Below, piece after piece: positions 8,953 through 19,571 of a DNA stretch of 64,000 nt. This DNA is from Aureimonas sp. SA4125. Lineage in GTDB: Bacteria > Pseudomonadota > Alphaproteobacteria > Rhizobiales > Rhizobiaceae. The position numbers were made by a program, and so were the translations under genes. The notes beneath the pieces are model-generated. The model saw only the letters and a program-made list of their open reading frames with translations. It searched no databases and was not told where the DNA came from. Where the stretch lies: positions 1,736,001 to 1,800,000 of the forward strand of contig NZ_AP025032.1 in the NCBI RefSeq assembly GCF_019973775.1. The letters run 5' to 3'. The number at the start of each line of letters is the position of its first letter. Positions within the stretch are counted from its first letter, which is position 1.

Positions 8953-11103
8953 ATGCCAGCCATTCTACCGATCGTATTACTTTGCGGCGTGGTGTCGCTG
9001 GTCTACGCAGCCTGGGCGACGCGCTCGGTGCTGTCGGCAGACCAGGGCAATGCCCGCATGCAGGAGATCGCCGGCGCCATCCGCGAGGGTGCGCAGGCCT
9101 ATCTCGCCCGCCAGTACACGACCATCGCGCTCGTCGGCGTCGTCGTCCTCGCTCTCACCTGGTGGCTCCTGTCTGTCCACGCCGCCATCGGCTTCCTCAT
9201 CGGCTCCGTCCTGTCGGGCCTTGCCGGCTTCATCGGCATGAACGTCTCGGTCCGGGCGAACGTGCGCACGGCGCAGGCCGCCTCGCGCTCGCTCTCGGCC
9301 GGCCTCGACATCGCCTTCAAGTCGGGCGCGATCACCGGCATGCTCGTCGCGGGCCTCGCCCTTCTCGGCGTCGCCGGGTATTTCTACGTCCTCACGGGCA
9401 GTCTCGGCTATGCGCCGTCGGACCGCGTCGTCATCGATTCGCTCGTCTCCCTCGGTTTCGGCGCCTCGCTGATCTCCATCTTCGCCCGTCTCGGCGGCGG
9501 CATCTTCACCAAGGGTGCCGATGTCGGCGGCGATCTCGTCGGCAAGGTCGAAGCGGGAATTCCGGAAGACGACCCACGCAACCCCGCCACCATCGCCGAC
9601 AATGTCGGCGACAATGTCGGCGACTGCGCCGGCATGGCCGCGGACCTTTTCGAGACCTATGCGGTCACCGTCGTCGCGACCATGGTGCTCGGCGCCATCC
9701 TCTTCGTCGGCCAGCCGGTGCTGGAAAGCGTGATGCTTTATCCCCTCGCGATCTGCGGCGCCTGCATCCTGACCTCCATCGTCGGCACCTTCTTCGTCCG
9801 CCTCGGCCGCAACGGCTCGATCATGGGCGCGCTCTACAAGGGCCTGTGGGTCACGACGATCCTGTCCATCGCGGGTCTCGCACTCGCGACCTGGGCCACC
9901 GTCGGCTTCGGCGACGTCGCGACGACCTCGAACGGCCTGTCCATCAACGGCCTCAACCTGTTCGCCTGCGGTGTCGTCGGCCTCGTCGTCACCGGCCTCA
10001 TCGTCTGGATCACCGAATACTACACCGGCATCGGCTTCAGGCCGGTGCGCTCGATCAGCCAGGCCTCGGTCTCCGGGCATGGAACGAACGTCATCCAGGG
10101 GCTCGCCGTCTCGCTGGAATCCACGGCACTGCCGACGCTCGTCATCGTCGCCGGCATCATCTCGACCTTCCAGCTCGCCGGCCTCTATGGTACCGGCATC
10201 GCGGTGACGGCCATGCTGGGCGTCGCCGGCATGATCGTCGCGCTCGACGCCTTCGGGCCGGTGACCGACAACGCCGGCGGCATTGCCGAAATGGCGGGCC
10301 TGCCGGCCGATGTGCGCCGCTCGACCGATGCGCTCGACGCCGTCGGCAACACCACCAAGGCGGTCACCAAGGGCTATGCCATCGGCTCGGCGGGTCTCGG
10401 CGCGCTCGTCCTCTTCGCCGCCTACAGCTACGACCTGCAGTATTTCGTCGCAGAGGCCGACGCGGGCAGGGGATTTGCCTACTTCCAGGGCGTCCGGCCG
10501 GACTTCGCGCTGACCAACCCCTATGTCGTCGTCGGCCTTCTCCTCGGCGGTCTCATTCCCTTTCTCTTCGGCGGCATCGCGATGACCGCCGTCGGTCGCG
10601 CTGCGAGTTCGGTGGTCGATGAGGTGCGCCGGCAGTTCCGCGAGAAGCCGGGCATCATGGCGGGCACGGAACGGCCGGATTATGCCAGAGCCGTCGACCT
10701 TCTGACGAAGGCGGCGATCAAGGAAATGGTCGTGCCTTCCCTCCTGCCGGTGCTGGCGCCGCTCGCGGTCTATTTCGGCGTGCTTCTCATCGCCGACAAG
10801 AGCCAGGCCTTCTCGGCCCTCGGCGCCATGCTCCTGGGCGTCATCGTCACCGGCATCTTCGTCGCGATCTCGATGACCTCGGGCGGCGGCGCCTGGGACA
10901 ATGCCAAGAAGAGCTTCGAGGACGGCTTCGTGGATTCCGCCGGCACCCGCCACATGAAGGGCTCGGAGGCGCACAAGTCGTCGGTGACCGGCGACACCGT
11001 CGGCGACCCCTACAAGGACACCGCCGGTCCCGCCGTGAACCCGGCGATCAAGATCACCAACATCGTGGCGCTGCTGCTCCTGGCCGTGCTCTCGCACAGC
11101 TGA
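8953..11103 (+). CDS. hppA: K+-independent membrane proton-translocating pyrophosphatase
   Basis: Hydrolyses pyrophosphate and pumps protons across the membrane. The 716-aa, multi-spanning protein contains the catalytic loop [13 protein letters not shown], the [19 protein letters not shown] motif and the C-terminal [14 protein letters not shown] loop. The sequence [10 protein letters not shown] carries Lys and Thr at the positions that distinguish K+-independent enzymes from K+-dependent ones (Ala and Gly). ATG 8953 is preceded by GAGGGAA. An in-frame opening from 8842 lies over the promoter region and is not used here. A strong hairpin terminator follows. Confidence 0.95.
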   Translation: MPAILPIVLLCGVVSLVYAAWATRSVLSADQGNARMQEIAGAIREGAQAYLARQYTTIALVGVVVLALTWWLLSVHAAIGFLIGSVLSGLAGFIGMNVSVRANVRTAQAASRSLSAGLDIAFKSGAITGMLVAGLALLGVAGYFYVLTGSLGYAPSDRVVIDSLVSLGFGASLISIFARLGGGIFTKGADVGGDLVGKVEAGIPEDDPRNPATIADNVGDNVGDCAGMAADLFETYAVTVVATMVLGAILFVGQPVLESVMLYPLAICGACILTSIVGTFFVRLGRNGSIMGALYKGLWVTTILSIAGLALATWATVGFGDVATTSNGLSINGLNLFACGVVGLVVTGLIVWITEYYTGIGFRPVRSISQASVSGHGTNVIQGLAVSLESTALPTLVIVAGIISTFQLAGLYGTGIAVTAMLGVAGMIVALDAFGPVTDNAGGIAEMAGLPADVRRSTDALDAVGNTTKAVTKGYAIGSAGLGALVLFAAYSYDLQYFVAEADAGRGFAYFQGVRPDFALTNPYVVVGLLLGGLIPFLFGGIAMTAVGRAASSVVDEVRRQFREKPGIMAGTERPDYARAVDLLTKAAIKEMVVPSLLPVLAPLAVYFGVLLIADKSQAFSALGAMLLGVIVTGIFVAISMTSGGGAWDNAKKSFEDGFVDSAGTRHMKGSEAHKSSVTGDTVGDPYKDTAGPAVNPAIKITNIVALLLLAVLSHS

Positions 11104-11177
11104 GGCTCCGCTGACTTCGGGCCGGCGGACAGCCGCGCCCGAGGTCCGGGGGCCATCCGCGCCTCATCGACGGTCGC

Positions 11178-11212
11178 AAAAAACCCGCGGAGCTCGCGCC
11201 CCGCGGGTTTTG
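11178..11212. terminator. Bidirectional intrinsic terminator between hppA and bamE
   Basis: An 11-bp perfect stem (AAAACCCGCGG / CCGCGGGTTTT, 11180-11190 and 11201-11211) has A and T runs on either side. It separates the convergent hppA and bamE genes and can serve both. Confidence 0.85.
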
Positions 11213-11253
11213 CATGTCGGTCGGAAGTCCTCGAACTGAACGTCTCGCCTCTG

Positions 11254-11772
11254 TTACTGGCCGGCCGCCCGGTTCGGATCGACGGGGTTGCCGCTGCCGC
11301 CACCGGGAAGGCCGATGCTCGGCGGCGCGCCGGGCTCGAGGATCTGGCCGATGAAGCTGACGTCGCGGCCGCCGGTCGGCGTCGTGCGGGAGATGAAATC
11401 GAAGACCTGTCCGTTCTGCAGGCCGTAATTGGCAATGCGATCGACCGTGCCCGTCTGGTTGAAATAGACTGCCAGCACGCGCTGGTCGACGATGTGGGGC
11501 TTCATGAAGGCGACGGGCCGGACCCGCTTCTGCGAGATGTAGTAGAAGACCTCATTGTCGAATGTCGCGGTCGTCGAAGGCGATCCGAGCGCCAGAAGCA
11601 CCTGCTCGCGGCTCGATCCGACGGGCACCAGCGCCACCGTCTGGTCGTCGACGATATAACCCTGGTTCAGGACCTCGCTGGTATTGCAGGCGCTGAGAAG
11701 AAGGGCTGCGCCGAGCGCCATGGAGGCAAGAGCGGGGCGACGGTATGGGTGGCTACGGTTCACGCGTGTCAT
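11254..11772 (-). CDS. bamE: Outer membrane assembly lipoprotein BamE (SmpA/OmlA)
   Basis: Lipoprotein subunit of the BAM complex that inserts outer-membrane beta-barrels. The 172-aa product has a lipoprotein signal with lipobox LLSAC (cleavage before the Cys) and the BamE fold signature VGSSREQVLLALGSPS followed by FYYISQKR. The start at 11772 gives a normal signal peptide; an upstream in-frame start adds about 28 residues without conservation. The C-terminal tail is Pro/Gly-rich. It is divergent from the bc1 chaperone gene, as in other Hyphomicrobiales. Confidence 0.88.
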   Translation of the reverse strand: MTRVNRSHPYRRPALASMALGAALLLSACNTSEVLNQGYIVDDQTVALVPVGSSREQVLLALGSPSTTATFDNEVFYYISQKRVRPVAFMKPHIVDQRVLAVYFNQTGTVDRIANYGLQNGQVFDFISRTTPTGGRDVSFIGQILEPGAPPSIGLPGGGSGNPVDPNRAAGQ

Positions 11773-11950
11773 CTCCCCTGGGGCGGCGTCCGGCACTCGG
11801 CTGCCCGGCGGTCTATATGAGCCGGTCAAGGCGACATCGCGGCGTGCTCTGGGCAATCCGGATGGGTCGGCCTAGGTAAAGCACCTTTCGAGGCGTTGCA
11901 ATCGGCTCCAGTCCATGCGACCGCGTCCTCGACTGGCCATGGGAAGCCGA

Positions 11951-12472
11951 ATGCTCGAACGTTTCAGAAAGCTCAGGCGCAATCGCGCGGTCGTCGATAC
12001 GCTGTACGCGGCGATCGTCGCCGATGCCCGGGCGCCCGACCTCTATCAGGACAGCGGTCTTCCCGACACGGTGATGGGCCGCTTCGAGTCCTTGTCGATC
12101 CATGTTTTCCTGTTTCTGGCGCGCTGCCGCGACGATGCCGGCCTGAAGGCGCTGGCGCAGGATCTCGTCGACCGCTTCATCCGCGACGTCGAGGATTCCA
12201 TCCGCGAGATCGGCGTCGGCGACCCCTCGGTGCCGAAGCGCATGCGCAAGCTCGCTGGCATGTTCTACGAGCGGGTTGCGGCCTATGATGCGCCGCTGCG
12301 GACGGGCGACGCCGCGGGTCTCGGTGCGGCGCTTCTGTGCCTCGCGCTGCCGGTGGAGAGAGCGCAAGAAGCGGGGCTGCGTCTGGCCACCTATATGATG
12401 GCGCAGAAGGCCGCGCTCGATGCCGTCCGCACCGAGGACATTACAGCCGGCCGGCTCGACGCCAAGGAGTGA
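11951..12472 (+). CDS. Ubiquinol-cytochrome c chaperone (CBP3 family)
   Basis: A 173-aa soluble helical protein of the ubiquinol-cyt_C_chap family, implicated in cytochrome bc1 assembly. Supporting residues are LYQDSGLPDTVMGRFESLSIH and FIRDVEDSIREIGVGDPSVPKRMRKLAGMFYERV, which are characteristic of the family. The start ATG 11951 is followed by LERFRKLRRNR. The DUF177 gene starts 8 bp after the stop, a conserved alphaproteobacterial pair. Confidence 0.87.
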   Translation: MLERFRKLRRNRAVVDTLYAAIVADARAPDLYQDSGLPDTVMGRFESLSIHVFLFLARCRDDAGLKALAQDLVDRFIRDVEDSIREIGVGDPSVPKRMRKLAGMFYERVAAYDAPLRTGDAAGLGAALLCLALPVERAQEAGLRLATYMMAQKAALDAVRTEDITAGRLDAKE

Positions 12473-12480
12473 GCAAGATC

Positions 12481-13044
12481 ATGCCCGAAACGGTCAAGGC
12501 CGCCCCGCCCGTCTCCTATCCGATCATCGTCTCGAAGCTTCCCAAGGACGGGATGACGATCCGCTTCGTCGCCTCGGACGAGGCGCGGGCTGCCATGGCC
12601 GCCTTCCTCGATATTCCTGCGGTCGAAAGCCTCGGGGCCGACCTTCTCGTCAAGAGCTGGCGCGGCGAAGGCGTGAAGATCACCGGCCGCCTGAGGGCCG
12701 AGGTCGTCCAGTCCGACGTGGTGACGCTCGAGCCGCTGCCGCAGACCGTGGACGAGGAGATCGAACTCCTCTTCCTGCCGGAGCATTCGCGGCTTGCCCG
12801 CATGGTCCAGCCGCAGGACGGGGAACTGCATCTCGACCCGGAGGGGGACGACATTCCCGAGACCTATGTCGGCGACCGCATCGAACTGGGGACCATTCTG
12901 GCCGAGGCCCTCGCCCTCGGGCTCGACCCCTATCCGCGCGCCGAGGACGCCAGCTTCGAGCGTTTCGACACCGATCCGGACCCCGATGGCGGCAAGGTCT
13001 CGCCCTTTGCGACCTTGAGTAAACTCAAGCCCGGCGCATCCTGA
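12481..13044 (+). CDS. DUF177 (YceD-like) protein
   Basis: A 187-aa protein of the YceD/DUF177 family, which is linked to 23S rRNA metabolism or lies next to rpmF in other bacteria. The C-terminal half contains GDRIELGTILAEALALGLDPYPRAE, the hallmark of this family. ATG 12481 is preceded by GGAGTGAGCAAG. It is in tandem with the bc1 chaperone and followed by plsX, the usual order in Hyphomicrobiales. rpmF is absent here. Confidence 0.88.
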   Translation: MPETVKAAPPVSYPIIVSKLPKDGMTIRFVASDEARAAMAAFLDIPAVESLGADLLVKSWRGEGVKITGRLRAEVVQSDVVTLEPLPQTVDEEIELLFLPEHSRLARMVQPQDGELHLDPEGDDIPETYVGDRIELGTILAEALALGLDPYPRAEDASFERFDTDPDPDGGKVSPFATLSKLKPGAS

Positions 13045-13127
13045 CCCGCCAGGCCTGTTGTCTGTGCATGTGAATTGGCTATGTTCGCGCCGCCTTGGGG
13101 CGTTCTTCGAAGGAAAGCGAGACAGCG

Positions 13128-14198
13128 TTGGACCTGAAATCCGGAGTCACGATCTCCCTCGACGTCATGGGCGGAGATCACGGCCCATCGGTCGTGCTGC
13201 CCGGGGCGAATATCGCCCTGCAGCGCCATCCCGGCCTGCGCTTTGTCCTCTACGGCAAGGAAGAAGAGGTTCGTCCGATCCTCGACGGCCTGCCGCAGCT
13301 GAAGGCGGCGTCGAGCTTCCACCATTGCGAGATGTCGATCCGCATGGACGAGAAGCCCTCGCAGGCCTTGCGTCAGGGACGCTACAAATCCTCGATGTGG
13401 CGCGCCATCGAGGCGGTGAAGACGGGCGAATCGGACGTCGCGGTCTCCGCCGGCAACACCGGCGCCCTGATGGCGATGGCGAAATTCTGCCTGCGCACCA
13501 TGGCCAATATCGAGCGGCCGGCAATCGCGGCGATCTGGCCGACCATCCGCGGCGAGAGCGTCGTCCTCGACGTCGGCGCGACGATCGGTGCCGATGCGCA
13601 GCAGCTGATCGACTTCTCGATGATGGGCGCGGCCATGGCGCGCGCCCTCCACGGCATCGAGCGGCCGACGGTCGGCCTCCTCAACATCGGCGTCGAAGAG
13701 GTCAAGGGACAGGACGACGTGCGCGAGGCCGGCCGCCTCCTGAAGGAGACCGAACTGCCCGGGCTGATCTATCACGGCTTCGTCGAAGGCGATGATCTCG
13801 GCAAGGGCACCGTGGACGTCGTCGTCACCGAGGGCTATACCGGCAACATCGCGTTGAAGACGGCGGAAGGCACGGCCAAGCAGATCGCCGGCTACCTCCG
13901 CGCCGCCATGACCCGGACCTGGATGGCGCGGGCCGGGTATTTTCTCGCCAAGGGCGCCTTCGACCGGCTCCGCGACAAGATGGATCCGCGCAAGGTCAAT
14001 GGCGGCGTCTTCCTCGGCCTCAATGGCATCGTGATCAAGAGCCATGGTGGTACCGATGCCGAGGGCATGGCCGCAGCGATCGACCTCGCCCACGCCATGG
14101 CCGTGAACGGTCTCAGAGAGAAGATCGAGCAGGATCTTCGCATCTTCTATCTTCGCGTCTCCGAAGAGGCCGCAGCGGGCATGCCGGAAAGCAAGTGA
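13128..14198 (+). CDS. plsX: Phosphate acyltransferase PlsX
   Basis: Converts acyl-ACP to acyl-phosphate for phospholipid synthesis. The 356-aa form shows the N-terminal [33 protein letters not shown] and [11 protein letters not shown] blocks. No ATG suits the N-terminus. TTG 13128 (after AAGGA about 13 bp upstream) is chosen because the conserved region begins eight residues later. Another TTG at 13095 is in frame but has no ribosome binding site. fabH follows after 1 bp. Confidence 0.93.
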   Translation: MDLKSGVTISLDVMGGDHGPSVVLPGANIALQRHPGLRFVLYGKEEEVRPILDGLPQLKAASSFHHCEMSIRMDEKPSQALRQGRYKSSMWRAIEAVKTGESDVAVSAGNTGALMAMAKFCLRTMANIERPAIAAIWPTIRGESVVLDVGATIGADAQQLIDFSMMGAAMARALHGIERPTVGLLNIGVEEVKGQDDVREAGRLLKETELPGLIYHGFVEGDDLGKGTVDVVVTEGYTGNIALKTAEGTAKQIAGYLRAAMTRTWMARAGYFLAKGAFDRLRDKMDPRKVNGGVFLGLNGIVIKSHGGTDAEGMAAAIDLAHAMAVNGLREKIEQDLRIFYLRVSEEAAAGMPESK

Positions 14199-14199
14199 C

Positions 14200-15177
14200 A
14201 TGACCATCATTCGATCGATCGTTCGCGGCACGGGCTCGATGCTGCCCGAACGGATCATGACGAACCAGGATTTTGCCGGCGTCGTCGAGACCTCCGACGA
14301 GTGGATCGTTCAGCGTACCGGCATCCGCAGCCGGCATGTCGCCGGCGAGGGCGAGACCACGGTATCGCTGGCGGAGGGCGCCGCGCGACGGGCGCTCGAT
14401 GCGGCGGGCCTGACGATCGCCGACATCGATCTCATCATTCTCGCGACGACGACGCCCAACAACACTTTTCCGGCCTCGAGCGTGCAGCTGCAGCAGCGAC
14501 TCGGCATGCGCCACGGCTTTGCCTTCGACCTCCAGGCGGTCTGCTCGGGCTTCGTCTACGCCCTGACGACGGCGGATCTCTACATCCGCACCGGCATGGC
14601 CAAGCGCGCGATCGTCATCGGCGCAGAAACGTTCTCCCGCATCCTCGACTGGGAGGACCGCTCGACCTGTGTCCTGTTTGGCGATGGAGCGGGCGCCGTG
14701 GTGATCGAGGCGGCGGAAGGCGAGGGGACGGTCAACGACCGCGGCATCCTCGTCTCGCGGCTGCGATCCGACGGCGAGCACGAAAAGAAGCTCTACGTCG
14801 ACGGCGGGCCTTCGACGACCGGAACCGTCGGCAAGCTGCGGATGGAGGGGCGCGAGGTCTTCAAGCACGCCGTCGGCATGATCACAGACGTCATCGAGGA
14901 TTCCTTCGCCGCCCTCGACATCGGTCCCGACGACATCGACTGGTTCGTTCCGCATCAGGCCAACCGGCGGATCATCGACGCCTCGGCCAAGAAGCTCGGC
15001 ATCGCGCCGGAAAAAGTCGTCGTCACCGTCCAGGACCACGGCAACACGTCGGCCGCTTCGATACCCCTGGCACTCGACCGCGCCGTCCGCGATGGCCGAA
15101 TCCAGCGAGACCAGCTTGTCCTCCTCGAGGCGATGGGCGGCGGTTTCACCTGGGGCGCGGTCGTCGTGCGGTGGTGA
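14200..15177 (+). CDS. fabH: Beta-ketoacyl-ACP synthase III
   Basis: Condenses acetyl-CoA with malonyl-ACP to start fatty-acid chains. The 325-aa protein has the catalytic Cys at about residue 115 in LQAVCSGF, His in PHQANRRI and Asn in DHGNTSAAS. The [10 protein letters not shown] block is also present. It starts 1 bp after plsX and forms the conserved plsX-fabH operon, followed by ihfA. Confidence 0.97.
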   Translation: MTIIRSIVRGTGSMLPERIMTNQDFAGVVETSDEWIVQRTGIRSRHVAGEGETTVSLAEGAARRALDAAGLTIADIDLIILATTTPNNTFPASSVQLQQRLGMRHGFAFDLQAVCSGFVYALTTADLYIRTGMAKRAIVIGAETFSRILDWEDRSTCVLFGDGAGAVVIEAAEGEGTVNDRGILVSRLRSDGEHEKKLYVDGGPSTTGTVGKLRMEGREVFKHAVGMITDVIEDSFAALDIGPDDIDWFVPHQANRRIIDASAKKLGIAPEKVVVTVQDHGNTSAASIPLALDRAVRDGRIQRDQLVLLEAMGGGFTWGAVVVRW

Positions 15178-15290
15178 TGGGTCAAATCTTGATTAACAGG
15201 CGAATATCGGTATTTTAAAGCAGGCCAGTTGATTGATCGTCTCCGTTGGGGAGCGGGCGATGCAAATCAAGGCGGAACAAGGGGATCGCA

Positions 15291-15641
15291 ATGGGTGACA
15301 GAACGGTGACGAGGGCCGACCTCGCCGAGGCGGTGTTTCGCAAGATTGGTCTGTCTCGCACCGAGTCGGCTTATCTCGTCGAGATGGTCCTGGAGGAAAT
15401 CTGCTCCACCATCGCGCGCGGCGAATCCGTCAAGATCTCCTCCTTCGGCTCCTTCCTGGTCCGCGACAAGAACGAGCGCGTCGGGCGCAATCCGAAGACC
15501 GGCGAGGAAGTGCCGATCTCGCCGCGCCGTGTTGCGGTGTTCAAGCCGTCCAACGTCATGAAGGACTGCATTCTCGAATCCCACAGCAAGCGCCGGCAGG
15601 CCAGCGCTCCCGCCCCGGACATGCTGAAGGCGGCCGAGTAA
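15291..15641 (+). CDS. ihfA: Integration host factor subunit alpha
   Basis: DNA-bending nucleoid protein subunit of 116 aa. It contains the [17 protein letters not shown] start, [30 protein letters not shown] (the beta-arm with the intercalating proline region) and [12 protein letters not shown] 15291 is preceded by AAGGGGATCGCA. The C-terminus carries about 15 extra Ala/Pro-rich residues compared with the E. coli protein. The neighbours plsX-fabH and merR match the standard alphaproteobacterial context. Confidence 0.95.
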   Translation: MGDRTVTRADLAEAVFRKIGLSRTESAYLVEMVLEEICSTIARGESVKISSFGSFLVRDKNERVGRNPKTGEEVPISPRRVAVFKPSNVMKDCILESHSKRRQASAPAPDMLKAAE

Positions 15642-15669
15642 TTCCCTGACCGAAGTCCCGATACCCCCC

Positions 15670-16227
15670 ATGCCAGACAAGAGCATCGACGCCTTTCGCA
15701 CCATCAGCGAAGTGGCGGAGGACCTGAACCTGCCGCAACACGTGCTGCGTTTCTGGGAAACGCGCTTTGCGCAGATCAAGCCGATGAAGCGCGGCGGCGG
15801 TCGCCGCTACTACCGGCCCGACGATGTCGAGCTCCTGAAGGGGATCCGCTTTCTCCTTTACGTCAAGGGTTTCACGATCAAGGGCGTGCAGCGCATCCTG
15901 AAGGAGAGCGGCAACCGTTTCGTGATGGCGCTCGGCTCTGGCGACATGTCGGGTCTCGAGACGCTCGAGATGGGGCGTGGCGACGCATCCGACGACGAGC
16001 AGGGCGATGTGGCCGAGACGATTTCGGTGGACACCGAGGAAGACGAGCTTCCCCCTCCCGCGGCCAAGCCGGAGGCCGGCCGCTCGCGTCTCGGCCTGTC
16101 CGGCCTTCTGCGCCGTGACCCGGAACCGGGCCCGCGCCTCGGCATGCCCGCCGACAGCGCGCAGACATTGCAGGACGTTCTGATGGAACTCCTGGAGTGC
16201 AAGCGTCTCCTCGACCAGGTCCGCTGA
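15670..16227 (+). CDS. MerR-family transcriptional regulator
   Basis: A 185-aa protein with an N-terminal MerR helix-turn-helix ([25 protein letters not shown], then [14 protein letters not shown]). The C-terminal half is acidic and then Pro-rich, with no Cys cluster, so metal sensing is unlikely. It sits 28 bp after ihfA, a placement conserved across Hyphomicrobiales. The ligand and targets are unknown. Confidence 0.87.
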   Translation: MPDKSIDAFRTISEVAEDLNLPQHVLRFWETRFAQIKPMKRGGGRRYYRPDDVELLKGIRFLLYVKGFTIKGVQRILKESGNRFVMALGSGDMSGLETLEMGRGDASDDEQGDVAETISVDTEEDELPPPAAKPEAGRSRLGLSGLLRRDPEPGPRLGMPADSAQTLQDVLMELLECKRLLDQVR

Positions 16228-16288
16228 TCCGACGATCCTGTCGCGACGCCGTTCCGGCCGGCTTCTTCGCCTGAGCGATGAAAGACAC

Positions 16289-16317
16289 TTGCGCGGCGGC
16301 CTCAGAAACTCTACGAA
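16289..16317 (+). promoter_or_regulatory. Candidate promoter of the tRNA-Pro gene
   Basis: TTGCGC (16289-16294) and TACGAA (16312-16317) are separated by exactly 17 bp. The -10 element ends 9 bp before the tRNA 5' end, a spacing typical of stable RNA promoters. Confidence 0.45.
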
Positions 16318-16326
16318 CTCCCCAGT

Positions 16327-16403
16327 CGGAGCGTAGCGCAGCCTGGTAGCGCACTTGGATGGGGTCCAAGGGGTCGGAGGTTCGAATCCTCTCGCTCCGA
16401 CCA
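16327..16403 (+). tRNA. tRNA-Pro (anticodon GGG), CCA encoded
   Basis: The acceptor stem pairs CGGAGCG (16327-16333) with CGCTCCG (16393-16399), followed by discriminator A and an encoded CCA. The anticodon arm is CTTGG-ATGGGGT-CCAAG, which places GGG at positions 34-36. The T-loop TTCGAAT is present. It lies downstream of ihfA and merR, as expected in this order. Confidence 0.95.
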
Positions 16404-16791
16404 AATTATCCCTCGCCTTTTCTCTTCTGATCCGTCGTTGCGCGCCCGTTGCGGCATGGCCCGACGCGAGTTGAAATCCCTCCGAAAGAGATGACGTTCT
16501 GTTCGGCGCCGCGCCGGACCGCGAGTTCCAGCTGAACGTCCGAACCGGCTCAGGCCGGTTCCTTCAGCCGCCTTTCGCCTTATTCCTTGCGCCCGCTCCG
16601 CCAAATTCGTGCGCCGGTGCTGGACGCTTGCGCGCGCCTGGCCTATTCCAAGGCGCGAGTTCTCGCGCCGCCGGGACCGCGTGCCGCCTTGTGGCGCGCC
16701 AACGAACGGGCCGGCAAACGCTCCATTCCCTCCGCCGTCGATCACCGCGGTGATCTCCGGCCATCGCTCCAGTCGCTTCGTGGAAAACCTG
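16404..16791. other. Intergenic region with hairpin and operator-like palindrome
   Basis: I see no convincing gene here. It holds an 8-bp stem with loop TCAG (16542-16561; GAACCGGC / GCCGGTTC) without a T-run, and a perfect 16-bp palindrome at 16740-16755 just upstream of the keto-deoxyarabonate dehydratase gene. Confidence 0.6.
16740..16755. promoter_or_regulatory. Operator-like perfect palindrome
   Basis: GATCACCGCGGTGATC is a perfect 16-bp palindrome whose end lies 36 bp upstream of the dehydratase ATG. Its position suits a regulator binding site for the arabinose-end operon. The cognate regulator is not identifiable, and the gntR-chvE region has no match. Confidence 0.45.
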
Positions 16792-17721
16792 ATGGCAAAT
16801 CTTGCGTCTACCCCCTTCGCCGGTCTCTTTCCGGTGGCCCCGACCCCCTTCATGGAGAATGGTGACCTCGACCTCGACGGCATGCGCCGGGTTCTCGATT
16901 GCATGGTCGACCAGGGCGTCGACGGCATCTGCATCCTCGCCAACTATTCCGAGCAGTTCCTCGTCTCCGACGAAGAGCGCGAGACGCTGACCAAGCTCAG
17001 CCTCGAGCATGTCGCCGGCCGGGTGCCGGTGATGGTCACCTGCAGCCATTTCGCCACCGCCATCGCCGCGGACCGTGCGCGCCGCGCCGCCGAGCAGGGC
17101 GCGGCCATGCTGATGCTGATGCCGCCCTATCATGGCGTCGGCATGCGCATCGACGAGACCTCGATGATCGAGCATTTCGGCCGCGTCGCTGATGCGAGCG
17201 GCCTGCCGATCATGATCCAGGACGCGCCGCTCTCGGGCGTCACTTTGTCCGTGCCGGCGCTTCTGAAGATCGCCGAGGCCGTTCCGCTGGTGCGCTATTT
17301 CAAGATCGAGGTGCCGCAGACCGCCGCCAAGCTGCGCGCGCTGATCGCCGCCGGCGGCGATCTCGTCGCCGGGCCCTTCGATGGCGAGGAGGCGATCACC
17401 CTGATGGCCGATCTCGACGCCGGCGCCACCGGCACCATGTCGAGCGCGCTCCTGCCCGACCTCATCCGTCCCGTCGTCGAGCATCACAAGGCCGGCGACC
17501 GCAAGGCCGCTGCCAAGGCCTACGAGCGCATCCTGCCGCTGATCAACTACGAGAACCGCCAGTGCGGCCTGCGCGCCGCCAAGACCGCCATGGCCGCCGG
17601 CGGCGTCATCCGCAGCGACGTCGTCCGTCACCCGCTCGACCAGATCCACCCCGACACCAAGGCAGGCCTTCTCGAACTCGCCCGCGAGCTCGATCCGCTG
17701 GTCATGCACTGGGGCAAATAA
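16792..17721 (+). CDS. L-2-keto-3-deoxyarabonate dehydratase (DHDPS/NAL superfamily)
   Basis: Class I aldolase-fold enzyme of 309 aa. It is predicted to dehydrate L-2-keto-3-deoxyarabonate to 2-oxoglutarate semialdehyde. The Schiff-base lysine is at about residue 171 (YFKIEVP), with VMPPYHG-type tyrosine context ([10 protein letters not shown]) and the [13 protein letters not shown] block, closely resembling Azospirillum L-KDA dehydratase as I recall it. ATG 16792 begins the conserved N-terminus; longer in-frame openings lack support. The adjacent aldehyde dehydrogenase performs the next step. The earlier pathway genes lie 31-37 kb away. Confidence 0.87.
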   Translation: MANLASTPFAGLFPVAPTPFMENGDLDLDGMRRVLDCMVDQGVDGICILANYSEQFLVSDEERETLTKLSLEHVAGRVPVMVTCSHFATAIAADRARRAAEQGAAMLMLMPPYHGVGMRIDETSMIEHFGRVADASGLPIMIQDAPLSGVTLSVPALLKIAEAVPLVRYFKIEVPQTAAKLRALIAAGGDLVAGPFDGEEAITLMADLDAGATGTMSSALLPDLIRPVVEHHKAGDRKAAAKAYERILPLINYENRQCGLRAAKTAMAAGGVIRSDVVRHPLDQIHPDTKAGLLELARELDPLVMHWGK

Positions 17722-17875
17722 AGCGCCTCCCGGCCGCGGCAGGCGCTCGAAAGGACGTTTGCCCGGCCGGGGAGGCTTGGGTTTTGGCTCCGGGGACCTA
17801 TCTCTAGGCCTGCCATCCAGACGATTCTGCCGATCAAGACGATGCGGCACGACATTTCCGTTCAGGAGACTCTCC

Positions 17876-19453
17876 ATGACCATTCTCGGCGAACAGATCA
17901 TCGGCCATGCCGTCCGCAAGGGCACCCACGGCGAGATTTTCGGGCTTGATGCCGCGACGGGCGAGAAGCTTGAGCCCGGCTTCGGCGGCGCCACGATGGA
18001 CGACCTCGAAGCCGCCTGTGCTTTGGCCGACGAGGCCTTCTACGTCTTCAGCGAGACCAGCCTCGAGGACCGCGCCGTCTTCCTCGAGACCATCGCCGAC
18101 AACATCCTCGCCATCGGCGACGAGCTGATCGAGCGCTGCATCACCGAGACCGGGCTGCCGCGCGGCCGGATCGAGGGTGAGCGTGGCCGCACCATGGGCC
18201 AGCTGAAGCACTTTGCCGGCGTCCTGCGCGACGGCGGATTCCTCGACGCCCGGATCGACAAGGCGCTGCCCGACCGCAAGCCGCTGCCGCGTGTCGATCT
18301 GCGCCTGCGCAACGTGCCTGTCGGTCCCGTGGCGGTCTTCGGTGCCTCGAATTTTCCGCTCGCCTTCTCGGTTGCCGGCGGCGACACGGCTTCGGCGCTC
18401 GCTGCCGGCTGCCCGGTCATCGTCAAGGCGCATTCGGCCCATCCCGGGACGTCCGAGCTCGTCGGGCGCGCCGTGCAGAAGGCCGTCAAGGATTGCGGCC
18501 TGCCGGAGGGCGTGTTCTCGCTTCTCTTCGACAGCGGCCGCGAAGTCGGCCAGGGCCTCGTCGCTGACAGCCGCATTCGCGCCGTCGGCTTCACCGGCTC
18601 TCGCGGCGGCGGCACGGCCCTGATGAAGATCGCGGCGTCCCGTCCCGAGCCGATCCCGGTCTATGCCGAGATGAGCAGCATCAACCCGGTCCTCCTCTTC
18701 CCCGCCGCTCTCGCCGCCCGCGGTGCCGCCATCGGCACGGCCTTTGCGGGCTCGCTGACGCTGGGCGCCGGGCAGTTCTGCACCAATCCCGGCCTGATCC
18801 TTGCGGTCGAGGGCGAGGGGCTCGACGCGTTCGTCGCCGCCGCGGCAACGGCTCTCGCCAGCGCCAGCGCCGCCGTGATGCTGACCCCCGGCATCCACAA
18901 GGCCTATTGCGAAGGCACTGCGCGGCTTGCCGGCCATGCGAGCGTCACCAAGGTCGGCGAGGGGCAGGCAGCCGAGACGCTGCGTGGCCAGGCCATGCTG
19001 TTCTCGACGACGGCCGAGGATTTCCTCGCCCATCCCGAGCTTCAGGACGAGGTGTTCGGTTCGTCCTCGCTGGTCGTGCGCTGCGCCGACGAGGCGGCGC
19101 TGCGCCGCGTGGTCGAGGCGCTCGAGGGCCAACTGACCGTTGCCCTCCACATCGACGCCGGCGACCATGCGGCCGCGGCGAAGCTTCTGCCGCTGCTTCA
19201 GCGCAAGGCCGGACGCCTCCTCGTCAACGGCTTCGGCACGGGCGTCGAGGTGGCGCATGCCATGGTGCACGGCGGGCCGTTCCCGGCGACGTCCGACGGC
19301 CGCTCGACCTCGGTCGGCAGCCTCGCCATCGCGCGCTTTCTGCGTCCGGTCTGTTACCAGGATCTGCCGGCAGAGCTCCTGCCGGACGCGCTGAAGGACG
19401 AAAACCCGCTCGGCCTCTGGCGCCGCCACGACGGCAAGCTCGATCACGCCTGA
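17876..19453 (+). CDS. 2-oxoglutarate semialdehyde (2,5-dioxovalerate) dehydrogenase
   Basis: NAD(P)-dependent aldehyde dehydrogenase of 525 aa that would oxidise 2-oxoglutarate semialdehyde to 2-oxoglutarate. The catalytic Cys is at about residue 302 (GQFCTNPG) and the general base Glu lies in [27 protein letters not shown] marks the nucleotide-binding region. It is the KGSADH group typical of pentose and glucarate pathways. It follows the L-KDA dehydratase by 154 bp in the same direction and is ended by a terminator. Confidence 0.88.
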   Translation: MTILGEQIIGHAVRKGTHGEIFGLDAATGEKLEPGFGGATMDDLEAACALADEAFYVFSETSLEDRAVFLETIADNILAIGDELIERCITETGLPRGRIEGERGRTMGQLKHFAGVLRDGGFLDARIDKALPDRKPLPRVDLRLRNVPVGPVAVFGASNFPLAFSVAGGDTASALAAGCPVIVKAHSAHPGTSELVGRAVQKAVKDCGLPEGVFSLLFDSGREVGQGLVADSRIRAVGFTGSRGGGTALMKIAASRPEPIPVYAEMSSINPVLLFPAALAARGAAIGTAFAGSLTLGAGQFCTNPGLILAVEGEGLDAFVAAAATALASASAAVMLTPGIHKAYCEGTARLAGHASVTKVGEGQAAETLRGQAMLFSTTAEDFLAHPELQDEVFGSSSLVVRCADEAALRRVVEALEGQLTVALHIDAGDHAAAAKLLPLLQRKAGRLLVNGFGTGVEVAHAMVHGGPFPATSDGRSTSVGSLAIARFLRPVCYQDLPAELLPDALKDENPLGLWRRHDGKLDHA

Positions 19454-19475
19454 TCGGCCCGACCCGACGCAAAAG

Positions 19476-19508
19476 AACCGGCGAATCCACTGGATCCGCC
19501 GGTTTTTT
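19476..19508 (+). terminator. Intrinsic terminator after the aldehyde dehydrogenase gene
   Basis: A 13-bp stem with one mismatch (AACCGGCGAATCC / GGATCCGCCGGTT) and a 3-nt loop is followed by six T residues. Confidence 0.85.
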
Positions 19509-19571
19509 CATGCCGATTTTTCATGCCGGGATGGGGCTATCCCGACAGCCCGCGAGCGGCAGGGCGCCTGT

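Noticed and set aside
8977..11097. A 706-codon open frame opposite to hppA
   Set aside because: The same antisense GC artefact; hppA is certain from its catalytic motifs.
16327..19453. Genomic island integrated at tRNA-Pro
   Set aside because: The sugar-acid operon follows the tRNA, but no integrase and no repeated tRNA 3' end were found, and base composition looks like the surroundings.
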